Shown here piece after piece: positions 36,540-49,297 of a DNA stretch of 64,000 nucleotides (position 1 is the first letter of the stretch; each line of letters begins with the position of its first letter). Position numbers and translations under genes: made by a program. The notes under the pieces are model-generated. The model saw nothing but the letters and a program-made list of their open reading frames with translations, was not told where the DNA came from and did no database searches. The DNA comes from Anagrus nilaparvatae. Its lineage: Eukaryota > Arthropoda > Insecta > Hymenoptera > Mymaridae. The stretch spans positions 7,814,501 through 7,878,500 of the forward strand of contig JAKSXM010000231.1 in the NCBI GenBank assembly GCA_022575985.1, given 5' to 3'.

Positions 36540-38220
36540 TAAATATTAAAAATTATCTTAGACTTTTTGTAAAATTTTTGATTTTTATTAAATTCTTGCG
36601 ACAAAACATTATGCAATATCATTAACAATTATGAATTTAACGTTCCTTAACTTCTTGAAAATTTAATTTCTAATGACTAATGAGTATTCGTTGAATTTGG
36701 TGCAGATAATATGTAGTAACGTTAATTCTATAATATAATGAAGATACTATGATGATTTTAATTATTAAATGAAATAATTAATTGTTTAAAATTATTATTT
36801 ATGGTAAGATAATTATTGTAATAATTAATTAATTAATTTTAATAATTTGACAGAGGAAAAAGATTAGGTGTAAAGTATAGTAATCTGTTAAAGTTTATAT
36901 TATTTTATATAGATAATATATAGCGACGAAGATTCTATAGTCAGTTGCGTGCAGTATTATGTCTGTAGTTCTTAAAGCAATTTTATTAAAAATGTAATCT
37001 TTAAATACATTTTTGCTGTATCAATAAATATGCATTGCCTTACATTTTAATCTATAAATAAAGTTTTGCGAATTATTTAAAACACTGAACCAGATCCTAC
37101 ATATATGTATTAAATATTATCGAAAGTATAAATTACTTTCTTTAAAATAAATATTGAGGCTAAAATTTGACCCCTTTTAAAAGTGGTATCTTTTTTTTCT
37201 TGATAAACGAAATAATTAGTATTAATTTAAATATAAATGTAAATATAAATGTAAATAGTCTTTTATTTGTTCCAATACAAAATTTGATACATAAAATAAA
37301 ATATAATATGACAAGATATAACAGTTTTGGTTGCAATATATAAATTAAATAACAAATATAATTTATAAAAAATTTTAGCAGTGTCACGGTTACAGCGTGT
37401 ATCAATTATTAAAAAAATATTTTAGTAAAACTGTTTATATTTACCAAATCATTTGCGTACGATAATATATATTACAGTCAATTTAAGTAGAGCTAAAGCT
37501 TTAAAACAACAAGTAACTAATAATAATTGGCGATATCAACACATTTCAATCTTGACAAATCTGACTCTTGTTTTAAAAGACCGAATTATCATATGATTAG
37601 AGGTTCTCAGATACTCAAATAAGCCTGTTTTGAAAGAATTTAGTGAAGGGAGGAATCGTATTTGAAATGAAAAATCACCATGCCATTTTTCAAGCTCAGG
37701 TATGGTTAACTCACGCGTTATTAGCTCACTTCTGACAGTCTCTTTTGGTGATGTATCTCACAATAATAGAGGTTAAATAATTAGGTTGGCGGAGAATTTT
37801 GTACATAATAATGGATGTAAAATATAGCCTACGAGTATTGCAAGTTAGCCACCCTAGTCTTTCCTTATAAGGAGTAATGTGTGTGTCTCTGCTAATCCCA
37901 AATATACACTATAAATAATATACGCTGATGCCAAGTCAGAATAGGTTGACACACATCAATAAACACCTTAAATGCGGCGAAACCAATGCTTTCTTCCGTC
38001 AGCCTTATTTTTGATTTGACGGCAGATCGGTTGATGCAGATAAAGTTAGGTTTAACCCAGCTGATTATTTGACTTGAGGTTAATGAATATTTACACGTTG
38101 GTGTAAGTTCTTATTGAGTTTTAGCAAATGTGTACGTGAATTTCTACGAAAAATCCTTTTTATGAGCACTAAAAATGAAGAAAAAAAAATTTACGAAGCC
38201 GCGACTGCCACCATGATTTT
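36540..38220. other. Intergenic, no gene recognised
   Basis: A+T-rich. 37560-38080 is a little richer in G+C, and a short hairpin CCGTCA...TGACGG is near 37999-38025 with a relative near 55810, but I find no exon. Confidence 0.35.
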
Positions 38221-38234
38221 CTGGTAATTTAAAC

Positions 38235-38355
38235 CCTACAGAATGCAAAAAAAAAAGCGTGAACACGAAATCGGCGATAGATGCCAAAAAGATTTTGCCA
38301 CATTTATGTTAAAAACCGTGTTTTTCGTATCTGAGCTACCCCAAATTTTCAAAAT
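38235..38355 (+). repeat. Dispersed repeat fragment
   Basis: Homologous to 29180-29300 (CGTGAACANGAAAT, GATGCCAAAAAGATTTT, GAGCTACCC). Confidence 0.55.
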
Positions 38356-38509
38356 AACTTTTTAGGTAAATAAAATTTTTAAAAAATAGGTAAAAAATCT
38401 GGTTGCCAGGGAAAAATCACTCCAGAAGAAAAAAAAACTTTTCTTTTTCCGATGAAATTTAGCCAAGTTATCGTCAATTTAAGATTTTACTCAAATTTGT
38501 CTTAAAAAA

Positions 38510-39010
38510 AGATTGAAGTTCTATATCGAAAAATGCCTGTTTCTGAACTTTAAACATGCATTACTCGCTTGTTTTTTATCGTAAAATAATAATTTTTTTT
38601 TTTTAAATCGATGCATTTTTCCCTGGCAATTCATTTCTTTATGAAAAAAAATCATTTTTATGTACCAAATTTCAATTTTTAGGTCAAAAGCCTTTGAAAA
38701 TTGTAAGTAGCAAAATTTACTTAACACAGTTTTTGACCTCAAAATTGAAATTTGGTCAATAAAAATGATTTCTTTCTTGAAGAAATGAATACTCTGGGAA
38801 AAATTAATTGATTTTTAAAAAAAATTTATTATTTTACGATGAAAATCAAGCGAATAATGCATATTATTGCTGAAATTTGTCTTAAAAATGATTGAAATTC
38901 TATTGAAATATGTCTGTTTCTGAACTTAAAATATGCAATATTCGCTTGATTTTCATCGTAAAATAATCAATTTTTTTTAAAATTAATTAATTTTTCTCTG
39001 AGTATTCATT
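38510..39010. repeat. Three-armed inverted repeat
   Basis: A segment of about 120 bp occurs three times: forward at 38513-38650, inverted at 38735-38885, forward at 38890-39010 (words CTGTTTCTGAACTT, CGCTTGNTTTTCATCGTAAA). Alternative hairpins are possible. Confidence 0.6.
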
Positions 39011-39572
39011 TTTTAGTTTTCACTAAATATTTCCAATATCTGTTTTGTAATAGCTCCGCGCTTATACTCCCTTAATATATTATTTAATAAAAATTTTGTT
39101 ATCATTTTAAATTTTCAATTTTATTAATAATATTAAATTAAATACATTAATTTTGATGATAAAATTTATGAAAATTTAATATAAAATACAGTTCTATATG
39201 GGTTGATATTCCTCAAGTGTATAAGAACCTAATTCTTGGGTCTTCAAATCGGTCCCAAAATATTTTTTCCTCGAAGTACTATCGTCTTCACCTTTTTTAC
39301 AGCCGTATTAGATTTTTTTAATTTTAGGAGCACAAAATTTACTAAAAATTTTCGCAGACTCTTATTATATTGCAAAAAAACTTTTCCTTTTAATTCCAGA
39401 TATGAAATTTCTCTGGCTATCTAATTCCGTGGTTCAAATTATTTTTAAGTTGCGTATGCACGAGAAATCGAGTAAATACGTTCGAACTTCTAGCAATAAT
39501 ATCTCCCCGCTGCGCGGCCAAGGAAATCGAAATTTCTCCCTACTGCCGCAGAAAATTATTTATACGGCCCTT

Positions 39573-39580
39573 GTCCATAA
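39573..39580. other. Target-site duplication, left (GTCCATAA)
   Basis: Eight bases immediately before the left end of the P-like transposon, identical to 51698-51705. Eight-bp duplications are typical of P-superfamily elements, and the sequence resembles the GTCCAGAC-like target preference known for Drosophila P. Confidence 0.85.
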
Positions 39581-39692
39581 CACGTAGGTAAAAGATTAGG
39601 AGGAACCAAGTCTTATACAATTCTATTGAAGCTTTTGTGATTTTATTGTCACTAGTTCACGCCCGATAGGGGGAGTATGAGAGAGGATGCCG
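39581..39692. repeat. P-like transposon terminal inverted repeat, left
   Basis: Outer 23 bp nearly identical to the inverse of 51675-51697, then a gapped inner homology (TGTGATTTTATTGTCAC; GGGGGAGTATGAGAG against an inverse GGGGCGTATGAGTC). Confidence 0.85.
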
Positions 39693-39781
39693 GCGGGAAT
39701 TCAAAATGTTATTGTATTGAAACCTTTTTTTGCTTTAAAAACTTAAATTATTTTAATTTTCATATGAAAATCGTATATTAA

Positions 39782-41410
39782 ATAGCTTGGCCGTATAAGA
39801 TAGGCGAATTTGCACTCACCCTGTATAGCTAATTTCAATTAAGCATGTGTTTAGGTATTAAAAAAGAAAATTTTTCGCGTTGGTTTTAGCCCTCTAGCCC
39901 TTTTCTGTTGCGCGCTACCTCAAAAAACGTCTAAAAATCGACATTTTTTTTTCACATATTTTCATAATAACACAACTTTTCGCCATGTTAACCTTTTTAG
40001 ACCTAACTGAGCTTATTCGACGGGGAAACTAACGTACTTTTTGGGAATATTTTTTGCGCGCCCTCCACGGCCCTTCTCCCTCCACCAGACGCTTAAAACT
40101 AGATTTTCAAAAAGTCAAAAAATTAAAAAAAACGATTTTTTTCGAGCACGTTCGGAGGTTTGCAAAAACTTTTTTTTTCTTATGTATATTTTTGGTTGAA
40201 CATTACCCTAGTGGTCATAATTTTTAATTATAGGTGGTGGAACATGCCGAAAAATCGGAAAAACCATTTTTTTCTTATTTTTTTCTTTCGTCTACATAAT
40301 AACATAACTCTTCGCCATGTTAACCTTTTTGGACCTACTTGGGTTTGTTCGATGGGGAATCTAACATACTTTTTGGAAATATTTTTTTCGCGCCCTCCAC
40401 GGCCCTTCTCCCTCCACCAGACGCTTAAAACTAGATTTTCAAAAAGTCAAAAAATTAAAAAAAAACGATTTTTTTCGAGCACGTTTGGAGGTTTGCAAAA
40501 ACTTTTTTTTTCTTATGTATATTTTTTGTTGAACATTACCCTAGTGGTCATAATTTTTAATTATAGGTGGTGGAACATGCCAAAAAATCGGAAAAACCAT
40601 TTTTTTCTTATTTTTTTCTTTCATCTTTATAGCAACACAACTTTTCGCCATGTTAAGCTTATTAGACCTAACTGGGCTTATTCGACGAGGAATCTAACGT
40701 ACTTTTTGGGAATATTTATTGCGCGCCCTCCACGGCCCTTCTCCCTCCACCAGACGCTTAAAACTAGATTTTCAAAAAGTCAAAAAATTAAAAAAAACGA
40801 TTTTTTTCGAACACGTTCGGAGGTTTGCAAAAACTTTTTTTTTTCTTATGTATATTTTTTGTTGAACATTACCCTAGTGGTCATAATTTTTAATTTTAGG
40901 TGGTGGAACATGCCGAAAAATCGGAAAAACCATTTTTTTCTTATTTTTTTCTTTCATCTTTATAGCAACATAACTTTTTGCCATGTTAACCTTTATAGAC
41001 CTAACTGGGCTTATTCGACAGGGAATCTAACGTACTTTTTGGGAATATTTATTGCGCGCCCTCCACGGCCCTTCTCCCTCCACCAGACGCTTAAAACTAG
41101 ATTTTCAAAAAGTCAAAAAATTAAAAAAAACGATTTTTTTCGAACACGTTCGGAGGTTTGCAAAAACTTTTTTTTTTCTTATGTATATTTTTTGTTGAAC
41201 ATTACCCTAGTGGTCATAATTTTTAATTTTAGGTGGTGGAACATGCCGAAAAATCGGAAAAACCATTTTTTTCTTATTTTTTTCTTTCATCTTTATAGCA
41301 ACATAACTTTTTGCCATGTTAACCTTTATAGACCTAACTGGGCTTATTCGACAGGGAATCTAACGTACTTTTTGGGAATCTTATACGGCGAATCTTATAC
41401 GGCCAAGCTC
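39782..41410. mobile_element. TTAA-flanked element carrying a 333-bp tandem array
   Basis: AGCTTGGCCGTATAAGAT at 39784-39801 is exactly inverted at 41392-41409, with TTAA just outside both ends (39778-39781, 41411-41414). This is suggestive of a piggyBac-type non-autonomous element inserted in the 3' part of the P-like transposon. The interior is mostly a tandem array. The end assignment is inference. Confidence 0.5.
39950..41385. repeat. 333-bp tandem repeat, just over four copies
   Basis: The anchor CCCTCCACGGCCCTTCTCCC recurs at 40061, 40393, 40726 and 41059, spacing 332-333 bp. Because 333 is divisible by three, the array forms a 427-codon open frame (40160-41443) of repeated Phe/Lys/Asn-rich segments. 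It is not a gene. Confidence 0.92.
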
Positions 41411-42128
41411 TTAAAATTTAAATGTAAAAGTTATTTAATTTAGCTTTTTTTAATAATTTCAAATAAATTAAAATAATTATTTATAATTTCTGTATGAATT
41501 AAAAAAAGTTTTAGTGGTTTGATTAAACTTAAGATAAAATTCTTTAAAAATGTTAAAATTATAAAATCTGAATTAAATTCAGCAAAAAAAAAACTAAAAG
41601 TTAAATAAATAAAATTATTGCAATATGAAGTCACAATCAATCATTTTTTATACTAAAAATATTACTTTATAAAACTTTACTTGTAAACGAATTACAAGAA
41701 TAACTTTATTTTCAAAAAGTAAATTGCAAATGTTTAATTTTAAAAATAAAATTTTTTATTAAAATAATTTTCATAGATCTCTAGGATTTTATACATTCAT
41801 CAATTTTCCAAAAGCTTCAATAAAAGTTTGTAATTTCAAGAGCGTGAGTTGTAAAAATAAGAAGGAATATAATTAAAAAATAAACGAAATTATAAAATAC
41901 CAAACATTTATTTAATTATTTATATAATAATTTATTTATTTTATTAATTCTATACAAAATTGAAAAAATACTTTTACACATAAATATATAATATTTATGT
42001 ATATAAAATATTAGAACCAAAGAATCATTTCATCAGCATGCTTAAGAAATACATTGTATACATTTTTTTATATTATAAAACATAGAAAAAAAAATTTTGT
42101 TTTGAAATTTGAATATCTAGTTAACATT
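41411..42128. other. 3' non-coding part of the P-like transposon
   Basis: A+T-rich, between the transposase stop codon (42129-42131) and the nested array. No exon seen. Confidence 0.5.
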
Positions 42129-43130
42129 TTATTTGTCATAGTATTTTGCAGTTTTTCTTTTTATTCTACTAATTTTTGGATTATTTTTGGTTTCAGCTTC
42201 TGCCCACTGGGTCCTCCTTTTATGCACATAAAAATGAATCAATTCACCTACAATACTATCTTTATGTTCAGAACAAAATTGTGTAGAAAATATAAAGAAT
42301 TTTAAATCAGACCTCATCGAATCTGCTAAAATTCTTTTTACAGTATTTTCGTATACGTTATTATTACGCTTTTTAGTAATATAATATTGAAAATAATTTT
42401 CTATTGACAATAAAAATTCATATAAAATTTTATTTGTGTAAATTAAACCACCTCGGTTTATGATGTGTACATATTCTGCACAGTCTAAAAACAGACTTTC
42501 TTCTGATGATTCAAAAATTTTTAGGCAGCGTTTGCAATTAATTGATTTTGACAATTCTTTTCTTAAACTTCTACAAACAAACCCACTCATGTAAAATACG
42601 ATACAATCAACATCGTTTAAGGAACTTTGATTAGAATTCTCTTCTTCAAAAATGCTTTCAACATTTTCAATAATATGATCTTCATCATATTCTTGTGAAG
42701 AAATATTATGCAGCTCTTCTATAATTTTATTCACATGCATTCTATTGGATGAAAGATTACAATTTTTTTTGAAAATCATTTGAAATTGATCTTTTGTAAA
42801 TGTATTAAGTAGGTGCTGATCTTCAAATACAGTACAATTTCCATTTTTAGGAGGTTTTATTAATTTATAAGTTGATAGTAACTTATACAGCTGTAAAAAG
42901 TTTATCGAGGTAGGATGATCGTTGGAGCCTCCTGCCTATCTGATGATTCCAAAAAATTGCTGAAATAATATAAATAATTTTAATACCTAATATATTGAAA
43001 TAGTATACTTCAACGTTGACAATTTTTTTAACATAAAAGTATTCTTTTTCTGATTATTTCTTAAAATCTGTATGATTATTTTTTGAAGGTTTATAAGTTT
43101 TATTTTTGTTTTTGTAATTCAAAAAAAAGG

Positions 43131-43515
43131 GTCAATGATGGGGTAATTGACATTGATGTCGTTTTGGTCAGTTGCTGTGTTTTATAAATAGAATCTGTTT
43201 GACTAGAAAAAAAAATTGATCACAGGAGTTGACAATAAAAAAAAAATGTTTTGTAAAAAATTTTTTTTGTTAGTAATTAATTTTCTGTCAATTAATGAAC
43301 TAAACACTTAATGTCCAAATACCCGGTTTTTTTTGTTTTTAATATTAAAACTTACTTAATATTTAAAATAGCATTTGAAATTCGTAAATATGTTTTTTAT
43401 TGTCAATATTTATAGTTGTTTTAAGTAATAGAAACGTTCTTGTATCTAAAAAGGCATAATTCTACACCGGTTTAAAATAATTAATTTCTTAAGTGTGCCC
43501 AAAACCACCCCATAG
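43131..43515. mobile_element. Family-Z MITE in the last transposase intron
   Basis: Left end GGGTCAATGATGGGGTAATT and right end (inverse) GGGTCTATGGGGTGGTTTTG resemble the ends of the element at 13420-14645. The following bases (about 43516-43580) resemble Helentron-like tandem units. A TA duplication is not clear. Confidence 0.5.
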
Positions 43516-45832
43516 ACCCTAAAACTTAATTGCTTTTTAAATGGAAGTACTAGTTTCAGAAATATTATTTTTACAGAATTTTTGACAAAATTATCTGATT
43601 AACCTTTATTAAAGTCTTATTTTAATCTGAAATGATTAAAAATTGTTGCAATTTTATACAGAGTTGCATGGCTATATTTTTTTTAAATTTAAGTGCGTAA
43701 AGTTATGTTTATTTACTTTATCAGAAATTAGACAAATTATTTAAAATATGGATTTGTATTTTTTTTCAAATTAAGGCATTAATTTTTTTTTTCAATTAAT
43801 TAATCTTTAGTTCGTCTTTCGACTATTAATTTTTTTTACTTCTTAAAGAACGCTTCTTAATCAAATCATTAAAAACAAAATTATGTTAAAAAATTATCAA
43901 TATCTTAAATAATTTTACGCAAATTTTGAGATTTTTCTAATATTTTAATTACAATAATTTTAACATGCATACCTCAAGAATATCTTGATTGAATTTAGCA
44001 GTTAAAACGTAATTAAAACCTTGCTTTAAAAGAAGATTAGTTAAAGCTATTGTAGAAGATAAGGTGACCCTCAAACCAAATGCTGTTGTTCTCGTTAAAA
44101 ATTCTGATTCGTGAGTCTTACCAGATTCCATGGCCAATTCCCATTGATCTAATTTTATTAAAGATTGTTTCATTATCTGTAAACATTTAGAGTTTTAGAA
44201 GCAATAAAATAAGCTAAAAATTGTGATTATAAATATTAAAAAATGTTCTTATTTTTTTTTATTTATTATTTTCATAAGAAATTAGGTGTTTACTTTGAGA
44301 TCTTTTCCTCCTTGGCGTACTCCTTCAATAGGTCTTCTTCTATTTAAAGCGTCAAATAAGTCATTGATCCAAAGAGTGAATTTAATTGTCTCTTGACATC
44401 CGTTAAATATTTCTGGCTTTTTTTAAAAATAATATTTCAGTCCAGCGGCTACTTTGTTGCTAAAAATCTAGAAATAGTATTTATGGTATTATATCCAAGA
44501 AATAAAATTTTAGTGTATTTTGTATTTGATTTTAATACCATATTTATCAAAAAAAATTTAGGCGTGTACCTAGTATATGCAAAAATCAAATTTAATATTT
44601 TATTGAAATATAAGTTTTTAATAATAAGGAATTAATTTAAATTCATTACGTATTATTTTTGAATTACTATATAAATACTAAATCATCAATGAAATTAAAG
44701 TAATGATTAAAACTTACTTGTGTAGCTAGATATACCCGCATCTTCATCTGATTAGAGGGGTTAAGATGCTCTCTAGTCAGTTTTGGACAGAATTTTAAAT
44801 TTCCTGCGTGCTTAGAATCTTCGGTGAATAATTTTGAATAGTAATACCATTTAATTATATCATTTTGTTTCTTAATCTGTTTAAATTGTATTATGAATTA
44901 TTATTATTTTCTTTCATTTTCTTTAAATATAAATAGTTTTAATTTTTATTTCTTACCCTCAAATCATTTTCCATTAACCTATTACGAATACATTTTATCA
45001 GATGTGGAGCGTCAGAAAAAAAGTAAATAACTCGATACTGATTTACTGGATTTGGCATATTATATGACAAATCAAGCCCATCGATTCCACCTTCTTTGTT
45101 TTTTTTAAACACTTTCCCTGAAACGCCAAAAAAGACCACATTTTTCTGTTAGGAGACGCTCCATCACAAACTAATCCATTAACAAATCCACCAGCTTTTT
45201 CAACTTCTACTATTGCTTGTAGTATAAGTTTAGCTAAAATTTCTCCTTTTGTAGCATTTTTACTAAGATACGTGCCGATAGGCTGATGGAATGTTCCATA
45301 TACGCTTGAAAATATAAACACGAGCGCATAATCTGCCTGGTCATCAGTAGATTCTGCGTTCTTCTCGTCAGTATTTGCCAAGCCCTGAAATTTCATTGTA
45401 CCAGGATTCACTCCAAAACATTTTTTTACTTTCATTTCATCTATCAGTATAACTCCATGTCGAGTATTGACTTTAATTTTTGAAAGTTTGTTTTTGAAAT
45501 CCTGAAAAAAGTCTTCGTCAAATCCACTTTCAACTTTAATGTTCTTGAGATAACGACTAATAGTACTAGGACTAGGGAGAGACAAAATTTTATGTAGTCT
45601 TAGTAAATTGTAAGCTGCTGGACTTCTTATTCTTAGTAGTAAACACACTAAAATCCATTCAGGTTCATATGCCGTACCATGCGCTTTAATTCGTTTTGTA
45701 GATTTGAGGTATTCTTTCACAACGAGAACCTATGGGATTCAATCGTAATATAAGTTAAAAATTTGAAACGTTATTAAAAATTATATACATATAAACATGT
45801 AATTCATCTAATAAAGTAGTATAACATAAAAA

Positions 45833-46660
45833 AAACGCAGCCAAGTAATTGACGCTATGATTCCTCATTAACAATAACAAAATATTTTTAATGGTCTATT
45901 TTGCCTAGTAAAAACGATAATTCTAGATATTAGTAGTTTTATTAGAAAAAATTAAGTACAAAGTCCAAAAAAAAAGTATGGTGTTTTTAAAAATTTTTTT
46001 ATGTAAAAAATTTTGAAAAAAAAAATTTCAAAAAATTACGTATCAGATGAAAAAGTCTTTTAAAAACGATAATTCTAGATATTCGTGCTATCATAGAAAG
46101 AAATTAATTACAATTAACTACACGTCCTAAAAAAAATTGGCGTTTTTTGTATTTTTTGGCGTCGAAAAGATTCATTAAATCAAGCAAAAACGATATTTAT
46201 TAAATAAGTACTTCCATACTTAATGTATGAAAAAAAAATTTTGTTGTTTCACGTATTTATTACGAGCAAAATCTTTAAAAAAATTAATAATTAATTTTAA
46301 GGCTCATTTTTTCGGTGTCAATGCTGGTGGTATTAAGGCCAATTTTTTTCTTTTTAAATACCAAAGTATACTTTTTTATTTTATTTGCATATAATATGCC
46401 TCATTTTTCTATGAAAGCACTAATATCTAGAAATATTGTTTTTATTTGAGATCTGGAATCAGGTAATTAAATTTTTGAAAAATTTAATCTCAACATTTTT
46501 ACCACCTAATTTTTTTGTATGCTAATTTTATTTTAGAAAAAAAGTTTTTACTTATTTTCTTGAATCAACAAATTAAATTTTTAATAGTTTTTTTCTCAAA
46601 ACTTTTACTTTAAAAAATGTAAAAAACAATTGAAGTCACAGCAGCACACCCATGCCGGTT
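45833..46660 (-). mobile_element. Helentron-like element, copy G (5'-truncated)
   Basis: In the long fourth intron of the P-like transposase. The inverse orientation gives the 3' end first: a decayed stem-loop (45840-45860), then CTATGATTCCTCATTAACAATA, matching the 3' ends of copies A and B, and several tandem units to about 46660. No 5' hairpin. Confidence 0.5.
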
Positions 46661-47276
46661 TTATTTTACAAAAAATACCATACATTACATTTTTCCATAT
46701 ATACCCCTTTCGATTTTGGCCAAAATAAAAATTGTCAAGAAAATCTAGCTCTCCCATCTCATCATCACTTTTTTTATTAGAAAAGTTTGTTTATAAGGAA
46801 TTTTAACCATTTGGAATGGTTTTATGCGAATAAAGCCTAAAATTCTAAAAATTAAAAAATTTTACGTTAAAATACGTTTCTAGAAGGTACTTATAAGAAA
46901 AAGGCTTTTTGCAGGAGTTGCTTTTTCAAAGGTGATGATTAAGCAGCAAAAAAATTTAAATTGCCACATTAAATTTTATTGCCACATATGTGGTAAAATA
47001 TGTAATAAAAATGGATGAATACATCGATATTATTTTTTTATTTATGTATTTAATAAAATATTTAATTCTATTGCTTAATGTACAATTAAATAATATACCC
47101 CTACTATCTAATTTAGTATAGTTAATTTGATTACTCTCTAAATTACTTCAAAATTGAAATGTAAATAAATCAAAAAATGTTTAATTACAATATTCTCTGT
47201 CATAAAAAAATCTAAAAGATAAGGGGCTTAATCATTTATATATAATTAAAAATATATCCTATAAGAGTACAATTAG

Positions 47277-49297
47277 TTCAAGAAAGGGAGGTTTAAAGTG
47301 TCGATTAAGTCGATCACAGGCCAATGGTGGTTGAAAATAAAACTTGAGAAGGCATACTTTAAGATAAAGTATACTTTTATTGGCCATAGTGGATGAAAGT
47401 GCCAAATAATTAGGGCAAAAATTAAGTTTTTCAGTTTTTTCAAAATATTTCGTTAACGGCTCAAAATATAAGAAATTTACCTGAATAAAAAATTATGGCG
47501 AGAAAAATTTACAAAAAAAATGTTATCACAAATTTTTTCGTAGGAGCGTTATTTTCCACGGGAAATTAAGTTTAAAAATGTAAGTGAGATCCTCTTAAAC
47601 GCATAAGGTATTGTGTACATTGCTTAAAAAAAAACGTCTTCGCGCGGTATAAATTATATTTTTTCATCATTTAACTTTTCGCACCAAAAAAAACGATGTA
47701 TTTATCGAAAGATGAATACTTATTGGTGTAGAAAAAAATTATTAAAAAAAAAAAAAAAAATTATTTTTGTCCCTTTGGCCAGACGAGGATAAAAGCAAAT
47801 TTATTTTTTTTCTGCCAAAAATATAAGGGTGTTTGACTAGAAATATTTAAAAAATTTTTATTCGATTGTTTTTAGCATTAGTTGAGGCCCTTATTTAACA
47901 AAAAAAAATTTTCATATATTTTGCCAAACCAAAATGAGGCAAATTTTCGAGAGCTCCCGGAAATTAAAAAAAATGAATAAAATCGCATATTAAAAATAAA
48001 ATCACTAGTAAAAGTACTAAAATTCAACTTATAATTGTGGTTCTTGGCTTATTTTTTTGCAAATTTCATCTACTTTAAAGGGTTAAAAAAAATTTTTGCT
48101 TTTCTTTTTTACTTTTTTTGTTTTTGGCCAATAATTGAACAAGAAAACGTAAAAAACTCTCATATTTATTTTTTTTTCAAATAAGAATTGTGAAAAGATG
48201 GTATCGATTTTAAAAAATTTTTTAAATCGGTTTATAAAAGGAATAGTTCTTCTTCTTATTTTTGTGGTTTAAATTCTTATATGCATTATTGACCCAAAAA
48301 TAAACGGGATTTATTAACGCACGATTTCACGCTTTGTTTTGAGGTATTCAAAACAGTTCGGTTTTTTTCGAACTCGTCGTTTTTGTATATAGATTTCTCC
48401 ACTTAAATACAGTGCGCCTGCGTATAGTAAGAATAAATACAAGTTTAGTATGTATAGCGTCTATATTTTACATGTTTATGTCCAAAGCATGTTATTTTGC
48501 GCTAACTTGATTTTCATTTTCCGTGGAAAATAATGTTTCTACAAAAAAATTTGTAATAACATTTTTTTTGTAAAATTTTTTCGCCATTATTTTTTTATTG
48601 GCGCAAATATATTATATTTTTAACCGTTAAAGAGATATTTTGAAAAAAGTAAAAAAACTTTCTTTTTGCCCTAGTTATTTGGACTTCCGCTATTTAATTT
48701 AGACTTGCAAAGAAATTTCCTCGCATTGATACGATGAAAAAAGCAAATTATTTTAGAAAAACAATTTTTATTTTATATTTTTTTAAGTTTCAATTCATTT
48801 TCAATGGTTTAAGCAAAAAAAAAAATTCCGGTAATCCGAAGCGGAATTCCGTCTGTTACAGGCGTAATTCCAGTAACCACAATATTTCCACTGCAGGTAA
48901 ACGGATTTTTTTTCATTTTATCAATCATTAGCACTTTAAAACAGTAAAAAATTTTATTTTTCGAAAACGTGTTATTTTGCGCTAATTTAATTTTCATTTT
49001 CCGTGGAAAATAATGTTCCAATAATGTTTTATTTGTAATAACATTTTTTTTGTAAATTTTTCTCGCCATTATTTTTTTATTGGGGTCAATTTCTTATATT
49101 TTGAGCCGTTAACGAGATATTTTGATGAAACTGAAAAACTTAGTTTTTGCCCTAATTATTTGGCACTTTCATCCACGATGGTCAATAAAAGTATACTTTA
49201 TCTTAAAGTATGCCTTCTCAAGTTTTATTTTCAACCACTATTGAAATATGATCGACATAATCGGCACTTTAAAGTAATTTTGGACTTCCTTTCTTGA
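47277..49297. mobile_element. Fold-back element with about 300-bp inverted ends, in intron 4
   Basis: Arms about 47277-47580 and 48960-49297 start TTCAAGAAAGG and share GGCATACTTTAAGATAAAGT, 'AGTATACTTTTATTG' and CCAAATAATTAGGGCAAAAA. TA is a possible target duplication. An additional direct copy of the inner right arm is at 48485-48700, so one end was duplicated internally. No transposase frame. It expands the P-like intron to 3.85 kb. Confidence 0.75.

Noticed and set aside
40160..41443. 427-codon open frame, the longest in the window
   Set aside because: It is made of four tandem units of 333 bp (111 codons), so the frame stays open by periodicity. Composition is Phe/Lys/Asn homopolymer-like, with no domain.
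42054..42305. Plus-strand frame over the last transposase exon
   Set aside because: It lies opposite the coding strand of exon 9, which continues the P-superfamily motifs.
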